In this document: positions 35,804 through 54,855 of the stretch, one piece after another
Numbering within the stretch: the first letter of the stretch is position 1
How the letters are laid out: the number at the start of each line of letters is the position of its first letter
Assembly: GCF_002101335.1 (NCBI RefSeq)
Contig: NZ_CP020773.1
Span: forward strand, 1,426,001-1,490,000
Direction: 5' to 3'
DNA length: 64,000 nucleotides
Source: Staphylococcus lutrae
GTDB taxonomy: Bacteria > Bacillota > Bacilli > Staphylococcales > Staphylococcaceae
Made by a program: the position numbers and the translations under genes
Notes under the pieces: generated by a model
What the model saw: only the letters and a program-made list of their open reading frames with translations
What the model was told of the DNA's origin: nothing
The model's database searches: none

Positions 35804-35842
35804 ACATTGAAAACTGAATGACAATATGTCAACGTTAATTCC
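35804..35842 (+). other. 5' arm of the 16S rRNA processing stalk
   Basis: This leader segment (ending CAACGTTAATTCC) is complementary to 37511-37545 in the spacer, with a few bulges. The duplex encloses the 16S gene and is the expected RNase III substrate. Confidence 0.75.
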
Positions 35843-35919
35843 GATAATTTTGAGTACTTCAACAGTACTTTCAAGAATGATTGACTTAAACAATCAACGA
35901 GCTATATCAAGCTTACTTC

Positions 35920-40621
<4,702 letters not shown>

Positions 40622-40700
40622 AATGATGTTCATTAGGTTTTATTGATAAATACGATACTTACTATCTAGTTTTGAATGTATACACATTCAATATGATGAA

Positions 40701-40815
40701 TCTGGTGCCAATGGCAAAGAGGTCACACCTGTTCCCATGCCGAACACAGAAGTTAAGCTCTTTAGCGCCGATGGTAGTCGGACTTACGTTCCGCGAGAGT
40801 AGGACGGTGCCAGGT
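40701..40815 (+). rRNA. rrf: 5S ribosomal RNA
   Basis: 115 bases from TCTGGTGCCAATGGCAAAGA to GGTGCCAGGT. The ends pair, and CCATGCCGAACACAGAAGTT is the universal loop. It completes the 16S-23S-5S operon. Confidence 0.96.
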
Positions 40816-40820
40816 TATCG

Positions 40821-40865
40821 AAAGCTCCAAAGCAATGGTTTACTATTGCTTTGGAGCTTTTTTTG
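40821..40865 (+). terminator. rRNA operon terminator
   Basis: AAAGCTCCAAAGCAAT pairs perfectly with ATTGCTTTGGAGCTTT across an 8-base loop, followed by more T. Confidence 0.9.
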
Positions 40866-40991
40866 AGTTTTGGAGGCATCTAGACGACGCCAATGAAATT
40901 ATTATTATCATCAGCGACAGTATGTTAAAATCAGTGTGTTATCGCGCTGCATTCAAATACTGTGACTGATGAAGTGAAGGGAGGGGTTAAA

Positions 40992-42976
<1,985 letters not shown>

Positions 42977-42993
42977 CAGGTGTGTTATACTAA

Positions 42994-43344
<351 letters not shown>

Positions 43345-43359
43345 AGTAGTGAGAAAGGT

Positions 43360-43408
43360 TGTGGTAATAAGACGGGGAAATAACTGTCTATTGCCGCATC
43401 TTTTTTTA
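43360..43408 (+). terminator. terminator downstream of pstA
   Basis: TGTGGTAATAAGAC pairs with GTCTATTGCCGCA, with G-T pairs and one bulge, followed by seven T. Confidence 0.65.
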
Positions 43409-43605
43409 TATGCTTTATCAGATTTGAGTTGAAACGGGATTTTAAAATGGGAGGCTTCAAAGTAAAAGGTGAAGCAATTTTGTCGGCAACTTTAGTTAAA
43501 ATTCCATTATAAAAGCATAGTATGTACGCACAGATTAAGGTAAAATGGGGATAGTATCTTGATGGCGTACGACGTTATATCTTTATCAAAAGGAGCGCAA
43601 GGTTA

Positions 43606-44538
43606 ATGGAAGTCATTGAACAACTCACCCAAGCTTATCATAACCAAAAATTGTCACATGCATATTTATTTGAAGGTGATGATGCGGAAGCAATGAAAAC
43701 GACGGCAATAGCCTTTGCTCAATTGATTTTATGTCAAGATGAATCACGATGTCGCACGAAAATTGTGGAACATAATCATCCGGACTTTCAATATGTGATG
43801 ACAGAAGAAACGACGTTGAAAAAAGAACGTGTGGAAACATTAGTGCATCACATGAATCAATTGCCTATTGAAGGGCGTTACAAAGTCTATATTATTCAAG
43901 ATTTTGAGAAGTTAACGATTCAAGGTGAGAATAGTATTCTTAAGTTTTTAGAAGAGCCACCGTCAAATACAATCGCCATCATTATGAGTACGAAGCCAGA
44001 GCAAATTTTGGATACGATTCATTCTCGATGTCAGCATGTGTACTTTAAACCGATGTCTCGTACGACATTTATATCTCGATTAACGGAACAAAATGAGGCG
44101 ATAACTGCTCCGATTGCGGCATTGTTAAGCACATATACGACACAGTTAGAAGTCGCGGCGCAATTGTATGAAGACTATGAGTTGCTTCCTCTGCGTAAAG
44201 TGCTTTTACAATGGTGTAATAAATTAATCACACAACGGGATATGGCTTTAATCGGTGTCGTCGAGTTGATGAAGCATGCGAAGAATAGACCTTTGCAGTT
44301 GCTGGCTTTGTCAGGAATTAATACTTATTTTCAAGATTTGTTATACATGAAAGTGGGAATGGCGGAACGCATAACATTTTCTGAGTTGAAACCAGAATAC
44401 GACACGTTGGTCACACAATTGAGTTATCGCCACTTAACATATATGATTGAACAAATAACAGAAGCACATAAAAAGCTCAATCAAAACGTGAATCCTACGC
44501 TAGTATTTGAGCAAATTGCAATAAAAGTGAAGGGGTGA
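43606..44538 (+). CDS. holB: DNA polymerase III delta' subunit
   Basis: A 310-residue clamp-loader subunit. It has the AAA+ fold with a degenerate nucleotide site (HAYLFEGDDAEAMKTTAI), then VYIIQDFEKLTIQGENSILK and FLEEPPSNTIAIIMSTK, and the SRC motif in IHSRCQHVYF. It starts after AAGGAGCGCAAGGTTA and overlaps ricT slightly. Confidence 0.93.
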   Translation: MEVIEQLTQAYHNQKLSHAYLFEGDDAEAMKTTAIAFAQLILCQDESRCRTKIVEHNHPDFQYVMTEETTLKKERVETLVHHMNQLPIEGRYKVYIIQDFEKLTIQGENSILKFLEEPPSNTIAIIMSTKPEQILDTIHSRCQHVYFKPMSRTTFISRLTEQNEAITAPIAALLSTYTTQLEVAAQLYEDYELLPLRKVLLQWCNKLITQRDMALIGVVELMKHAKNRPLQLLALSGINTYFQDLLYMKVGMAERITFSELKPEYDTLVTQLSYRHLTYMIEQITEAHKKLNQNVNPTLVFEQIAIKVKG

Positions 44539-44543
44539 CGCTT

Positions 44544-45347
44544 ATGCGTTCTGTCGTAGGCATCTATTTTGAGAAGGCCAATGCATTAGAGTATTATGCG
44601 CCGAATACTTTGTCGCTTGACGTGGGACAGTGTGTTGTAGTGGAATCGAAGCGAGGACATGAGCTCGGCGTAGTCAAACATGCACCGAGAGAAGTGCCAG
44701 AGGAAGATGTCACATTACCACTAAAACCAGTGCTACGTATTGCAACAGATAAAGATCTTCGGCATTATAAAAAAAATGAGGAAGATGCGGCTCGCGCAAT
44801 GGCGCTATGTAAATCATTTGTTGAACAATTGGGGTTGGACATGCGTGTGGTGAACAGTGAATACATTTTAGACCGTTCTAAAATTATTTTTAATTTCACA
44901 GCGGATGAGCGCATTGATTTTCGTAAATTGGTCCGCATGTTGGCACAACGTTTAAAAACACGTATTGAATTACGCCAAATTGGTGTACGTGATGAAGCTA
45001 AATTATTAGGAGGCATCGGACCATGTGGCCGTTCGCTTTGTTGTGCCACATTTTTAGGAGATTTTGAACCGGTGTCTATAAAAATGGCGAAAGACCAAAA
45101 TTTATCATTAAATCCGACGAAAATTTCTGGTGCATGTGGTCGGTTAATGTGCTGTTTAAAATATGAAAATGATTATTACGAGTCAGCACGGGAACAGCTC
45201 CCAGATATTGGCACACGCATTCAAACGCCTGAAGGTCAAGGTGAAGTCGTGAGCCTTAATATTATAGATGTATCCATGCAAGTCCGGCTTGAAGGCATGG
45301 AACAATTGATGGAGTACCATATCGAAGAGTTAGAAACATTGAAATAG
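44544..45347 (+). CDS. ricT: PSP1-domain protein RicT (YaaT)
   Basis: A 267-residue protein. ATG 44544 (MRSVVGIYFEKANALEYY) is chosen; AAGGGGTGACG overlapping the holB stop is its ribosome binding site. The cysteine-rich PSP1 segment is GGIGPCGRSLCCATFLGDFE and CGRLMCCLKYEN. In Bacillus, RicT works with RicA and RicF in an iron-sulfur complex that promotes RNase Y-dependent mRNA maturation. Confidence 0.92.
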   Translation: MRSVVGIYFEKANALEYYAPNTLSLDVGQCVVVESKRGHELGVVKHAPREVPEEDVTLPLKPVLRIATDKDLRHYKKNEEDAARAMALCKSFVEQLGLDMRVVNSEYILDRSKIIFNFTADERIDFRKLVRMLAQRLKTRIELRQIGVRDEAKLLGGIGPCGRSLCCATFLGDFEPVSIKMAKDQNLSLNPTKISGACGRLMCCLKYENDYYESAREQLPDIGTRIQTPEGQGEVVSLNIIDVSMQVRLEGMEQLMEYHIEELETLK

Positions 45348-45359
45348 GAGGTACATCTG

Positions 45360-45725
45360 TTGGATCGAAATGAGTTGTTTGATCGGTTAATGCAGTTGGA
45401 GCAACATGTCACATATCTTAACGAAGCGATGGAAGAGTTGAAAGTACTCACAGTAGCGCTCGTTGAAGAAAATGTGACACTTCAAATAGAAAATGATCAT
45501 TTCAAGACGTTAATGCAAACTGAACCGGAAAATAATGAAAAAACACAAGTACAAGAAACGGCGGCGTCACCTCAGAAGTCTGCAAAAAAACCGCGTCAAA
45601 GTCGGGAATATTTTGCAAAACTGTATCATGAAGGGTTCCATATTTGTCACGATGTGTTCGGCAAACATCGCCATGGTGAGGATTGCATGTTTTGTTTAAA
45701 TGTATTGAATGAGAAACAAGAATAG
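45360..45725 (+). CDS. yabA: replication initiation control protein YabA
   Basis: A 121-residue protein. TTG start after AGGAGGTACATCTG. The N-terminal half is a coiled coil (LFDRLMQLEQHVTYLNEAME and on) for tetramer formation. The C-terminal zinc site is HICHDVFGKHRHGEDCMFC. It tethers DnaA to the DnaN clamp and limits initiation. Position next to holB/ricT is conserved. Confidence 0.93.
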   Translation: MDRNELFDRLMQLEQHVTYLNEAMEELKVLTVALVEENVTLQIENDHFKTLMQTEPENNEKTQVQETAASPQKSAKKPRQSREYFAKLYHEGFHICHDVFGKHRHGEDCMFCLNVLNEKQE

Positions 45726-45735
45726 AGGTGACGGC

Positions 45736-46461
45736 ATGTTACAGCCAGGTGAACGATTGGATTATTTAATTCGAGAAGACTTGCGCATTATTCAAAATGA
45801 TGCGGTCTTTTCTTTTTCTACGGATGCTTTGTTATTAGGCCATTTTACAAAAGTTCGTAAAAGAGACCGCATATTAGATATGTGTGCAGGCAATGGCGTC
45901 ATCCCGCTTTTGTTGTCAGCAAAAGGTGAGAATATGATTACGGGTGTTGAAATTCAACCACAGCTTGTAGATATGGCGCAACGAAGCATTCAGTATAATC
46001 AGCTGACCTCTCGTATTACGATGCGTGAACTGGATATCAATGCATTAATTCAGGAATATGCACCAGCCCATTTTGATTTAATCACGTGCAATCCACCGTA
46101 TTTTAAAGCGAACCAATTGAATCAACATCAGCTTGAAGCACATAAAATTGCACGTCATGAAATCTATTGTACGTTAGACGATTGCTTTCGTGTGAGTCAG
46201 CACCTGTTAAAAGAAGGTGGACGCATCGTTATGGTTCATCGTGCAGAACGATTGTTGGATGTGTTTGAATCCATGCGTCGTTACCGGATTGAACCGAAAC
46301 GATTACACATGATTTATAGTAAGCCTGGAAAAGCGGCACAAACGATTGTTATCGAAGGACGTAAAGGGGGACGACAAGGTTTAGACATTGCCCCTCCTTT
46401 TTATATTTATGATGCACAGCATGTGTACACAGAAGAAATGAAGGCGATTTATTATGGTTAA
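45736..46461 (+). CDS. trmN6: tRNA1(Val) (adenine37-N6)-methyltransferase-like protein
   Basis: A 241-residue SAM-dependent methyltransferase (YabB). ATG 45736 follows AGAGGTGACGGC. The SAM motif is ILDMCAGNGVIPLLL and the catalytic NPPY motif ITCNPPYFK. The target, A37 of a tRNA, is inferred from the family. Confidence 0.88.
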   Translation: MLQPGERLDYLIREDLRIIQNDAVFSFSTDALLLGHFTKVRKRDRILDMCAGNGVIPLLLSAKGENMITGVEIQPQLVDMAQRSIQYNQLTSRITMRELDINALIQEYAPAHFDLITCNPPYFKANQLNQHQLEAHKIARHEIYCTLDDCFRVSQHLLKEGGRIVMVHRAERLLDVFESMRRYRIEPKRLHMIYSKPGKAAQTIVIEGRKGGRQGLDIAPPFYIYDAQHVYTEEMKAIYYG

Positions 46462-46702
46462 ATATTTTACGTACATTGTGCAATGTAGTGATGCGACCTT
46501 TTATACGGGATATACGAATGATTTAGAAGGACGTATTATGAAACATAATGAAGGCAAAGGTGCAAAATATACAAAAGCAAGGCGCCCAGTGCGGTTGCGT
46601 TATCACGAAGTTTTTGATACGAAATCAGAAGCATTGAAGCGAGAGCGCGCAATCAAAAAATTAACGCGACAACAAAAAATCCAATTAATTGAGGAGCGAT
46701 AG
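46454..46702 (+). CDS. GIY-YIG nuclease-superfamily protein
   Basis: An 82-residue single-domain protein. YFTYIVQCSDATFYTGYTND is the GIY-YIG motif (as YIV...YTG), followed by R27-type residues and KRERAIKKLTRQQK. YazA/UPF0213 family. It overlaps trmN6 by 8 bases. Cellular substrate unknown. Confidence 0.9.
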   Translation: MVKYFTYIVQCSDATFYTGYTNDLEGRIMKHNEGKGAKYTKARRPVRLRYHEVFDTKSEALKRERAIKKLTRQQKIQLIEER

Positions 46703-46706
46703 TCAA

Positions 46707-47540
46707 ATGGGACACCTCTATCTCGTCGGGACACCGATTGGTAATTTAGATGATATGACATTTCGCGCGATACAAACATTGCAACAAGTCGATTTGATTG
46801 CATGTGAAGATACACGTGTGACGAAAAAATTATGCCATCATTTTGAGATTACGACCCCTTTAAAATCGTATCATGAGCATAATAAGCAACAGGAAACGGA
46901 AAATCTTATCGACATGCTTGTAAGGGGACAAAATATTGCATTAGTTTCAGACGCGGGGTTGCCTTTAATTTCAGATCCTGGCTATGAATTGGTCGTTCGC
47001 GCACGTGAACAAGGTGTGGCGGTCGTTCCGATTCCAGGTGCTAATGCCGGATTGACGGCTTTAATGGCAAGTGGCTTGCCTTCATTTACATATACCTTTT
47101 TAGGTTTTTTACCACGCAAGTCGCGAGAAAAAGTACCATTGCTCGAAACGAGAATGTATCAAGAGAGCACATTGTTGCTATATGAATCACCGCATCGTGT
47201 GGCAGATACGCTTGAAGCCATTGCCAAAGTAGATGCGGAACGCCGTGTGACGCTAGGGCGTGAGTTGACGAAAAAATTTGAACAGATTGTCACGGGTAAG
47301 GTCGCTAGTTTGATAGATCAACTCGGTGAGACACTGCCTTTACGCGGAGAATTTGTTATTGTTATCGAAGGCGCCGCACCTAAAGCAACGACAGCTTGGT
47401 TCGAAGGTATGAGTGTCGCCGCACATGTCCGTCATTATATTGAGCAAGATATGAAACCAAAAGCGGCTATTAAAAAAGTTGCGCAAGAGCGTGAGATATC
47501 CAGCAAGACAGTTTATCGTATTTTTCATGAGATTGATTAG
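46707..47540 (+). CDS. rsmI: 16S rRNA (cytidine1402-2'-O)-methyltransferase
   Basis: A 277-residue tetrapyrrole-methylase-fold enzyme. ATG 46707 follows GAGGAGCGATAGTCAA. The signatures are LVGTPIGNLDDMTFRA, EDTRVTKKLCHHF, VSDAGLPLISDPGYELV and PGANAGLTALMASG. With RsmH it makes m4Cm1402 in the ribosomal decoding centre. Confidence 0.94.
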   Translation: MGHLYLVGTPIGNLDDMTFRAIQTLQQVDLIACEDTRVTKKLCHHFEITTPLKSYHEHNKQQETENLIDMLVRGQNIALVSDAGLPLISDPGYELVVRAREQGVAVVPIPGANAGLTALMASGLPSFTYTFLGFLPRKSREKVPLLETRMYQESTLLLYESPHRVADTLEAIAKVDAERRVTLGRELTKKFEQIVTGKVASLIDQLGETLPLRGEFVIVIEGAAPKATTAWFEGMSVAAHVRHYIEQDMKPKAAIKKVAQEREISSKTVYRIFHEID

Positions 47541-47619
47541 GCTCGAGCGGTTGAGGGCTCGAAATTGTAACATTGAAAATCGAATGGATTTTAGATATAT
47601 TAGATAAGATAAGAATTGA

Positions 47620-49602
<1,983 letters not shown>

Positions 49603-49646
49603 AGTGGTTTACTTTGAGGACAAAGTGCATTGAAGTTTGAAATGGG

Positions 49647-49684
49647 GAGTGAGACGGCAAAAGAGAGGTGTCTCACTCTCTTTT
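49647..49684 (+). terminator. terminator downstream of metG
   Basis: GAGTGAGAC pairs perfectly with GTCTCACTC across a 14-base loop, followed by TCTTTTA. Confidence 0.75.
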
Positions 49685-49803
49685 ATTACAAGATGTGTGA
49701 AATATTGAAGTGTAGCATCATATTAAGCGTGGTAAAGGGACTATACAGACATGCGATATATATGAAAACGATGCAGTTCGTTTGATGAGATGGAGGGAGA
49801 CAA

Positions 49804-50571
49804 ATGTTAATTGATACACACGTACATTTAAACGCAGATCAGTATGACAAAGATTTAGACGAGGTCATTCAACGTGCATTAGATGCCGGGGTTGATCGTA
49901 TGTTTGTTGTCGGTTTTGATACTAAGACAATAGAACGTGCGATGCAGCTCATTGAAGCGTATGATTTTATCTATGCCATTATTGGTTGGCATCCTGTTGA
50001 TGCGATTGATTTTACGCAAGAACGATTAGAATGGATAGAGGCATTATCCGCACACCCTAAAGTGATTGGAATAGGGGAGATGGGGTTGGATTACCATTGG
50101 GATAAATCCCCTAAAGAGGTACAAAAAGAAGTATTTCGTCAACAAATTGCTTTGGCCAAACGTGTGAAATTGCCTATCATCATTCATAATCGTGAAGCGA
50201 CTCAAGATTGTATTGATATTTTGATCGAGTCACATGCAGAAGAAGTGGGGGGCATTATGCACAGTTTTAGTGGTTCTCCAGAAATTGCTGACATTGTAAC
50301 GAAGCAGTTAAACTTTTATATTTCATTAGGTGGACCTGTGACGTTTAAAAATGCGAAACAGCCAAAAGAAGTTGCTAAACATGTGCCACTTGACCGTCTG
50401 CTCGTTGAAACGGATGCACCTTATTTAACGCCGCATCCGTATCGGGGAAAACGTAATGAGCCAGCACGTGTGACATTAGTAGCAGAAGAAATTGCAAAGC
50501 TGCGGGGAATTTCTTATGAAGAAGTGGCACGACAAACAACAGAAAATGCAGAGCGATTATTTGGTTTGTAA
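49804..50571 (+). CDS. tatD: TatD-family metal-dependent DNase
   Basis: A 255-residue TIM-barrel hydrolase (YabD). Metal ligands are in DTHVHLNADQYD, GEMGLDYHWDKS, IIHNREA and ETDAPYL. Its family has 3'-5' DNase activity. It precedes rnmV and ksgA as in Bacillus. Confidence 0.93.
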   Translation: MLIDTHVHLNADQYDKDLDEVIQRALDAGVDRMFVVGFDTKTIERAMQLIEAYDFIYAIIGWHPVDAIDFTQERLEWIEALSAHPKVIGIGEMGLDYHWDKSPKEVQKEVFRQQIALAKRVKLPIIIHNREATQDCIDILIESHAEEVGGIMHSFSGSPEIADIVTKQLNFYISLGGPVTFKNAKQPKEVAKHVPLDRLLVETDAPYLTPHPYRGKRNEPARVTLVAEEIAKLRGISYEEVARQTTENAERLFGL

Positions 50572-50609
50572 GTGTATAAAAAGAGAACAAACATAAAGAA
50601 GGTGCGAAG

Positions 50610-51146
50610 TTGAAGATCAATGAATTTATTGTAGTAGAAGGCCGAGATGATACTGAACGTGTACAACGTGCGGTGACTTGTGACACCATCGAAACGAATG
50701 GTAGTGCGATAGATGAGGATGTGATTGATGTCATACGCCGAGCGCAAGAAACACGTGGGGTGATTGTCTTCACAGATCCTGATTTCCCAGGTGATAAAAT
50801 TAGAACGATCATTCGCGAAGCTGTTCCAGGTGTCAAACATGCATTTATCGATCGTGAATTGGCTAAAAGCAAACGTGGAAAAATTGGTGTAGAACATGCG
50901 AGTTTAGACGCAATCCGTGAAGCTTTAATGCATGTATCTACCCCGTTTTCAGAAGCACAAGAGCGTATTAGTAAGGCGGTGTTGATTGAGTTAGGGCTCA
51001 TTATAGGTCCTGATGCAAGATATCGTCGTAATTTGCTCGGTAAGCGACTACACATTGGTCATTCAAATGGTAAACAATTAATAAAAAAGCTTAACGCATT
51101 CGGATATACAGAAGCGGATGTCCGTCGAGCGTTAGAAGAGGAGTAA
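50610..51146 (+). CDS. rnmV: ribonuclease M5
   Basis: A 178-residue Toprim-domain nuclease that matures 5S rRNA precursor with help from L18. Toprim glutamate is in [12 protein letters not shown] and the DxD in [15 protein letters not shown] start follows AAGGTGCGAAG. It ends 4 bases before ksgA. Confidence 0.94.
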   Translation: MKINEFIVVEGRDDTERVQRAVTCDTIETNGSAIDEDVIDVIRRAQETRGVIVFTDPDFPGDKIRTIIREAVPGVKHAFIDRELAKSKRGKIGVEHASLDAIREALMHVSTPFSEAQERISKAVLIELGLIIGPDARYRRNLLGKRLHIGHSNGKQLIKKLNAFGYTEADVRRALEEE

Positions 51147-51150
51147 AATT

Positions 51151-52041
51151 ATGCATGATAAGGATATTGCGACACCTTCAAGAACACGTGCGCTTTTAAA
51201 TCAATATGGTTTTAGCTTTAAAAAGAGTTTAGGGCAGAACTTTTTAATTGATGTGAATATTATTCATCGCATTATTGATGCAAGTGGCATTGACGCAACG
51301 ACAGGTGTCATCGAAATTGGCCCCGGAATGGGCTCATTAACGGAGCAGTTGGCTAAACATGCGCAACACGTATTGGCATTTGAAATTGATCAACGGCTGA
51401 TTCCAGTGCTCAATGATACATTATCTCCCCACTCGAATGTCACAGTCATTAATGAAGATATTTTAAAGGCAAATGTAGCGGAAGCGATCGAACAGCATTT
51501 ATCACAATGTGAAAAGATAATGGTCGTTGCAAATTTACCTTACTACATTACGACACCGATTTTATTATCGTTGCTTGAACAAGACTTAAATATTGATGGG
51601 TATGTCGTGATGATGCAAAAAGAGGTCGGTGAACGTTTGAATGCGCAGGTGGGAACAAAAGCATACGGTTCTTTATCGATTGCAGCACAATATTATACTG
51701 AAACGTCGAAAGTACTCACTGTTCCGAAAACGGTCTTTATGCCGCCACCGAATGTAGACTCCATCGTTGTGAAATTGATGAAACGTAAAAATCCATTAGT
51801 GCAAGTCGACAAACCGCATCTGTTTTTCAAGATGACGAAAGGTGCGTTTGGTCAACGTCGTAAAACGATTTTCAACAATTATCAAAGCGTTTTTAAAGAT
51901 GGAAAAGCGCTCAAAACAACGCTTATGGCATGGCTTGAACAAGCAGGAATTGATCCAAAGCGACGGGGTGAAACCTTAACTATACAAGAATATGCACGTT
52001 TGTATGAAGAATTGAAAAATTTCCCGAATTTGACATTATAA
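51151..52041 (+). CDS. ksgA: 16S rRNA (adenine1518/1519-N6)-dimethyltransferase
   Basis: A 296-residue rRNA methylase of the KsgA/Erm family. It has SLGQNFLID, the SAM motif [14 protein letters not shown], the acidic [10 protein letters not shown], and the catalytic [10 protein letters not shown]. It dimethylates two adenines near the 16S 3' end. Confidence 0.96.
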   Translation: MHDKDIATPSRTRALLNQYGFSFKKSLGQNFLIDVNIIHRIIDASGIDATTGVIEIGPGMGSLTEQLAKHAQHVLAFEIDQRLIPVLNDTLSPHSNVTVINEDILKANVAEAIEQHLSQCEKIMVVANLPYYITTPILLSLLEQDLNIDGYVVMMQKEVGERLNAQVGTKAYGSLSIAAQYYTETSKVLTVPKTVFMPPPNVDSIVVKLMKRKNPLVQVDKPHLFFKMTKGAFGQRRKTIFNNYQSVFKDGKALKTTLMAWLEQAGIDPKRRGETLTIQEYARLYEELKNFPNLTL

Positions 52042-52086
52042 ATTGATTGACAATGACTTAACACCTTGCTAAAATTAAAATTTTAT

Positions 52087-52116
52087 TTGACTAAATGTTG
52101 TAATATGTGTTATCAT
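52087..52116 (+). promoter_or_regulatory. veg promoter
   Basis: TTGACT (52087-52092), 18 bp, TATCAT (52111-52116), 24 bases before the gene. Confidence 0.6.
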
Positions 52117-52140
52117 ACCTTTGTAGCGAGGTGGAGCAAT

Positions 52141-52407
52141 ATGCCAAAATCTATTGGAGACATCAAAAATTCTCTTGATTGTCAATTAGGAAATCGTATT
52201 GTACTTAAAGCTAATGGAGGTCGCAAAAAAACAATTGAACGTTGCGGTGTTCTCACTGAAACGTATCCTTCAGTGTTTGTTGTAGAATTGGACCCAGAGA
52301 AACATAATTTTGAACGTGTATCTTATACTTATGCAGATGTACTGACTGAAAATGTGGAAGTATCATTTGTAGAGGATGAGCGAACACAAACACCGATTGC
52401 ACAGTAA
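52141..52407 (+). CDS. veg: Veg protein
   Basis: An 88-residue protein starting at ATG 52141 ([20 protein letters not shown]) after GAGGTGGAGCAAT. The family motif [20 protein letters not shown] is intact. In Bacillus, Veg stimulates biofilm formation by opposing SinR; staphylococci lack that pathway, so its role here is unknown. Confidence 0.94.
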   Translation: MPKSIGDIKNSLDCQLGNRIVLKANGGRKKTIERCGVLTETYPSVFVVELDPEKHNFERVSYTYADVLTENVEVSFVEDERTQTPIAQ

Positions 52408-52429
52408 AATATAAAGACAACTACATAAA

Positions 52430-52466
52430 CGCCATTCTGCTGATTGAGGTGGGATGGTTTTTTGTT
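52430..52466 (+). terminator. weak terminator downstream of veg
   Basis: CCATTC pairs with GGATGG (one G-T pair) across a 12-base loop, followed by six T. Confidence 0.5.
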
Positions 52467-52684
52467 TGCACGCATATATGTGAGTGCGTGTCATATCACA
52501 TGTCGATTATTGGGATGAGAGATTGATGTGCAGAAAAATAAGGACGCGTGTCTACGCGGTAAAAAAGCAAGATTTTGGTTTTGTTGCCTTTATCCCGTAT
52601 GAGTGAAATTGAAAGGAATAGGCGCATTTTATCATCGTTATGTGTTAAAATCACAGTAATACCATTTGGAAAGAGGATATTGGA

Positions 52685-53533
52685 ATGATTTATGAAACAG
52701 CACCTGCTAAAATCAATTTGACCTTAGATACTTTATATAAGAGAGATGATGGTTATCATGAAGTCGAAATGATTATGACGACCATTGATTTGAATGATCG
52801 TTTGTCATTTGAAAAGAGGAATGATGGGCGTATTGTTTTGAAAGTGGATGAAACATTTATTCCGTCCGATGATCGCAACTTAGCTTATCGTGCCGCACTT
52901 TTGATGAAAGAAGCCTATCAAATCAAACAAGGTGTGACCATTACGCTAGAAAAAAACATTCCTGTTGCAGCTGGATTAGCAGGGGGGTCGAGTGATGCTG
53001 CAGCGACCTTACGTGGTATGAATCGTTTGTTTGAATTGAATCGCTCATATGAAGCGTTGAGTACGCTTGGTGCGATGATCGGTTCAGATGTCCCGTTTTG
53101 CATATATGGAACGACTGCCTATTGTCGAGGGCGTGGTGAAATTCTTGATATTCTGCCTAAAATTCCTTCAGCTTGGGTGATTGTTGCGAAACCGCAAATA
53201 GGATTATCGACACCGGAAATCTATGGGGGACTCGATTTAAGCCAACCTTTTCCAGTTCATACACAACAATGTTTAAAAGCCATTGAAACTCAAGATTATG
53301 AAGGGTTATGTCGAAGCTTATCTAATCGTTTAGAGCCTGTTTCGATGCGTCTTCAACCAGAAATTGCTAAAATAAAGTCTAATATGTTAAATAGTGGTGC
53401 GGACGGTGCATTAATGAGTGGTAGTGGACCGACTGTATACGGTTTTGCACAACGAGAACGACAAGCGCGCCATATTTTCAACGCAGTGAGTGGTTGCTGT
53501 AATGATGTCTATCTCGTAAGAACACTGGGTTAA
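52685..53533 (+). CDS. ispE: 4-diphosphocytidyl-2-C-methyl-D-erythritol kinase-like GHMP kinase
   Basis: A 282-residue GHMP kinase. It has [21 protein letters not shown], the ATP loop [20 protein letters not shown], and [12 protein letters not shown]. IspE acts in the methylerythritol phosphate pathway. Staphylococci make isoprenoids by mevalonate and lack the rest of that route as far as I know, so the in vivo substrate here is open. Confidence 0.88.
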   Translation: MIYETAPAKINLTLDTLYKRDDGYHEVEMIMTTIDLNDRLSFEKRNDGRIVLKVDETFIPSDDRNLAYRAALLMKEAYQIKQGVTITLEKNIPVAAGLAGGSSDAAATLRGMNRLFELNRSYEALSTLGAMIGSDVPFCIYGTTAYCRGRGEILDILPKIPSAWVIVAKPQIGLSTPEIYGGLDLSQPFPVHTQQCLKAIETQDYEGLCRSLSNRLEPVSMRLQPEIAKIKSNMLNSGADGALMSGSGPTVYGFAQRERQARHIFNAVSGCCNDVYLVRTLG

Positions 53534-53554
53534 AACAGAGAAAGGGTGACAACC

Positions 53555-54376
53555 GTGCGATACAAAAGAAGTGAACGCATTGTTTATATGACACAATATT
53601 TAATTAATAACCCGAATAAGCTCGTACCTCTCACGTTTTTTGTTACAAAATTTGAACAAGCGAAGTCATCGATTAGTGAAGATGTTCAAATCATTAAAGA
53701 TACATTAATTAAAGAAGGTTTGGGCACAGTTGAAACGATATCCGGCGCAAGTGGTGGCGTGAAATATCGTCCGCAAATGCAAAAGGCAGAAGCGCAAGAA
53801 GTCATTGATGAGGTCATTTCACTTTTGCAGGAAAAAGAACGTTTGTTGCCGGGGGGCTATTTATTTTTGTCTGACCTTATGGGGAATCCGGCATTATTAA
53901 AACGCGTAGGTCGATTGATTGCAACGATTTATATGCAAGAAGAGTTGGATGCGATTGTGACGATTGCAACAAAAGGGATTTCACTTGCGAATGCAGTTGC
54001 AAGCGTACTCAATCTCCCTGTCGTTGTGATACGAAAAGACAATAAAGTGACGGAAGGCTCTACAGTTTCTATTAATTATGTTTCAGGATCAACAAGAAAA
54101 ATCGAAACCATGGTATTATCCAAGCGCACATTAAAGGAACATTCAAATGTGTTAGTTGTTGACGATTTTATGCGTGCTGGCGGCTCAATTAATGGCGTGA
54201 TGAATTTAATGAATGAGTTTAAAGCACATGTAAAAGGGGTATCTGTACTTGTAGAATCTAAAGAAGTCAAACAACGACTGATTGAAGATTATACCTCCTT
54301 AGTGCGCCTGTCTGACGTAGACGAATACAATCAAGAATTTAAAGTCGAGTCAGGAAATATTCTATCTCAATTTTAA
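53555..54376 (+). CDS. purR: purine operon repressor PurR
   Basis: A 273-residue regulator. GTG 53555 (MRYKRSERIVYMTQYLINN) is chosen, as AAAGGGTGA precedes it. An N-terminal winged helix (about 1-75) is joined to a phosphoribosyltransferase-fold domain with the PRPP-binding VLVVDDFMRAGGSINGV. It represses purine genes until PRPP releases it. Confidence 0.95.
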   Translation: MRYKRSERIVYMTQYLINNPNKLVPLTFFVTKFEQAKSSISEDVQIIKDTLIKEGLGTVETISGASGGVKYRPQMQKAEAQEVIDEVISLLQEKERLLPGGYLFLSDLMGNPALLKRVGRLIATIYMQEELDAIVTIATKGISLANAVASVLNLPVVVIRKDNKVTEGSTVSINYVSGSTRKIETMVLSKRTLKEHSNVLVVDDFMRAGGSINGVMNLMNEFKAHVKGVSVLVESKEVKQRLIEDYTSLVRLSDVDEYNQEFKVESGNILSQF

Positions 54377-54399
54377 AAGGTAAAGGAGCATTCAATCAT

Positions 54400-54780
54400 T
54401 TGAAAACGATAAATACGAACAATGCACCTCAAGCAGTTGGACCATACTCACATGCTTCAATTATTAACGGCTTAGTTTATACTTCTGGTCAAATCCCATT
54501 GAATTTAATGGGCGAAATCGTGAGTGACGATGTAGAAAAACAAACCGAACAAGTGATGGAAAATCTTAAAGCGGTGCTCGAAGCAGCCGGCTCAGATTTG
54601 AATCACGTGGTTAAAGTTTTAATCTTTTTATCGGATATGGAAAACTTTCAAAAGGTGAACGAAGTCTATGAAAGGTATTTTGATAGACATCGCCCTGCAA
54701 GAAGTGCGGTGGAAGTGGCACGCTTGCCGAAAGATGTCAAAATAGAGGTTGAAATGATTGCTAAGGTTAAAGCGGTATAA
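54400..54780 (+). CDS. ridA: reactive intermediate/imine deaminase RidA
   Basis: A 126-residue YjgF/RidA protein (YabJ). It has PQAVGPYSHASIINGLVYTS, SGQIPLN and the substrate Arg in RPARSAVEVARLP. It hydrolyses 2-aminoacrylate and similar enamines. TTG start after AAAGGAGCATTCAATCA. It sits between purR and spoVG. Confidence 0.95.
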   Translation: MKTINTNNAPQAVGPYSHASIINGLVYTSGQIPLNLMGEIVSDDVEKQTEQVMENLKAVLEAAGSDLNHVVKVLIFLSDMENFQKVNEVYERYFDRHRPARSAVEVARLPKDVKIEVEMIAKVKAV

Positions 54781-54855
54781 TCAAAAGTTAAGCTGAAGAC
54801 TTCTTGATATCACAAAATACAAAGTATACTTAAATTACTATGGGGGGCTCACTAC

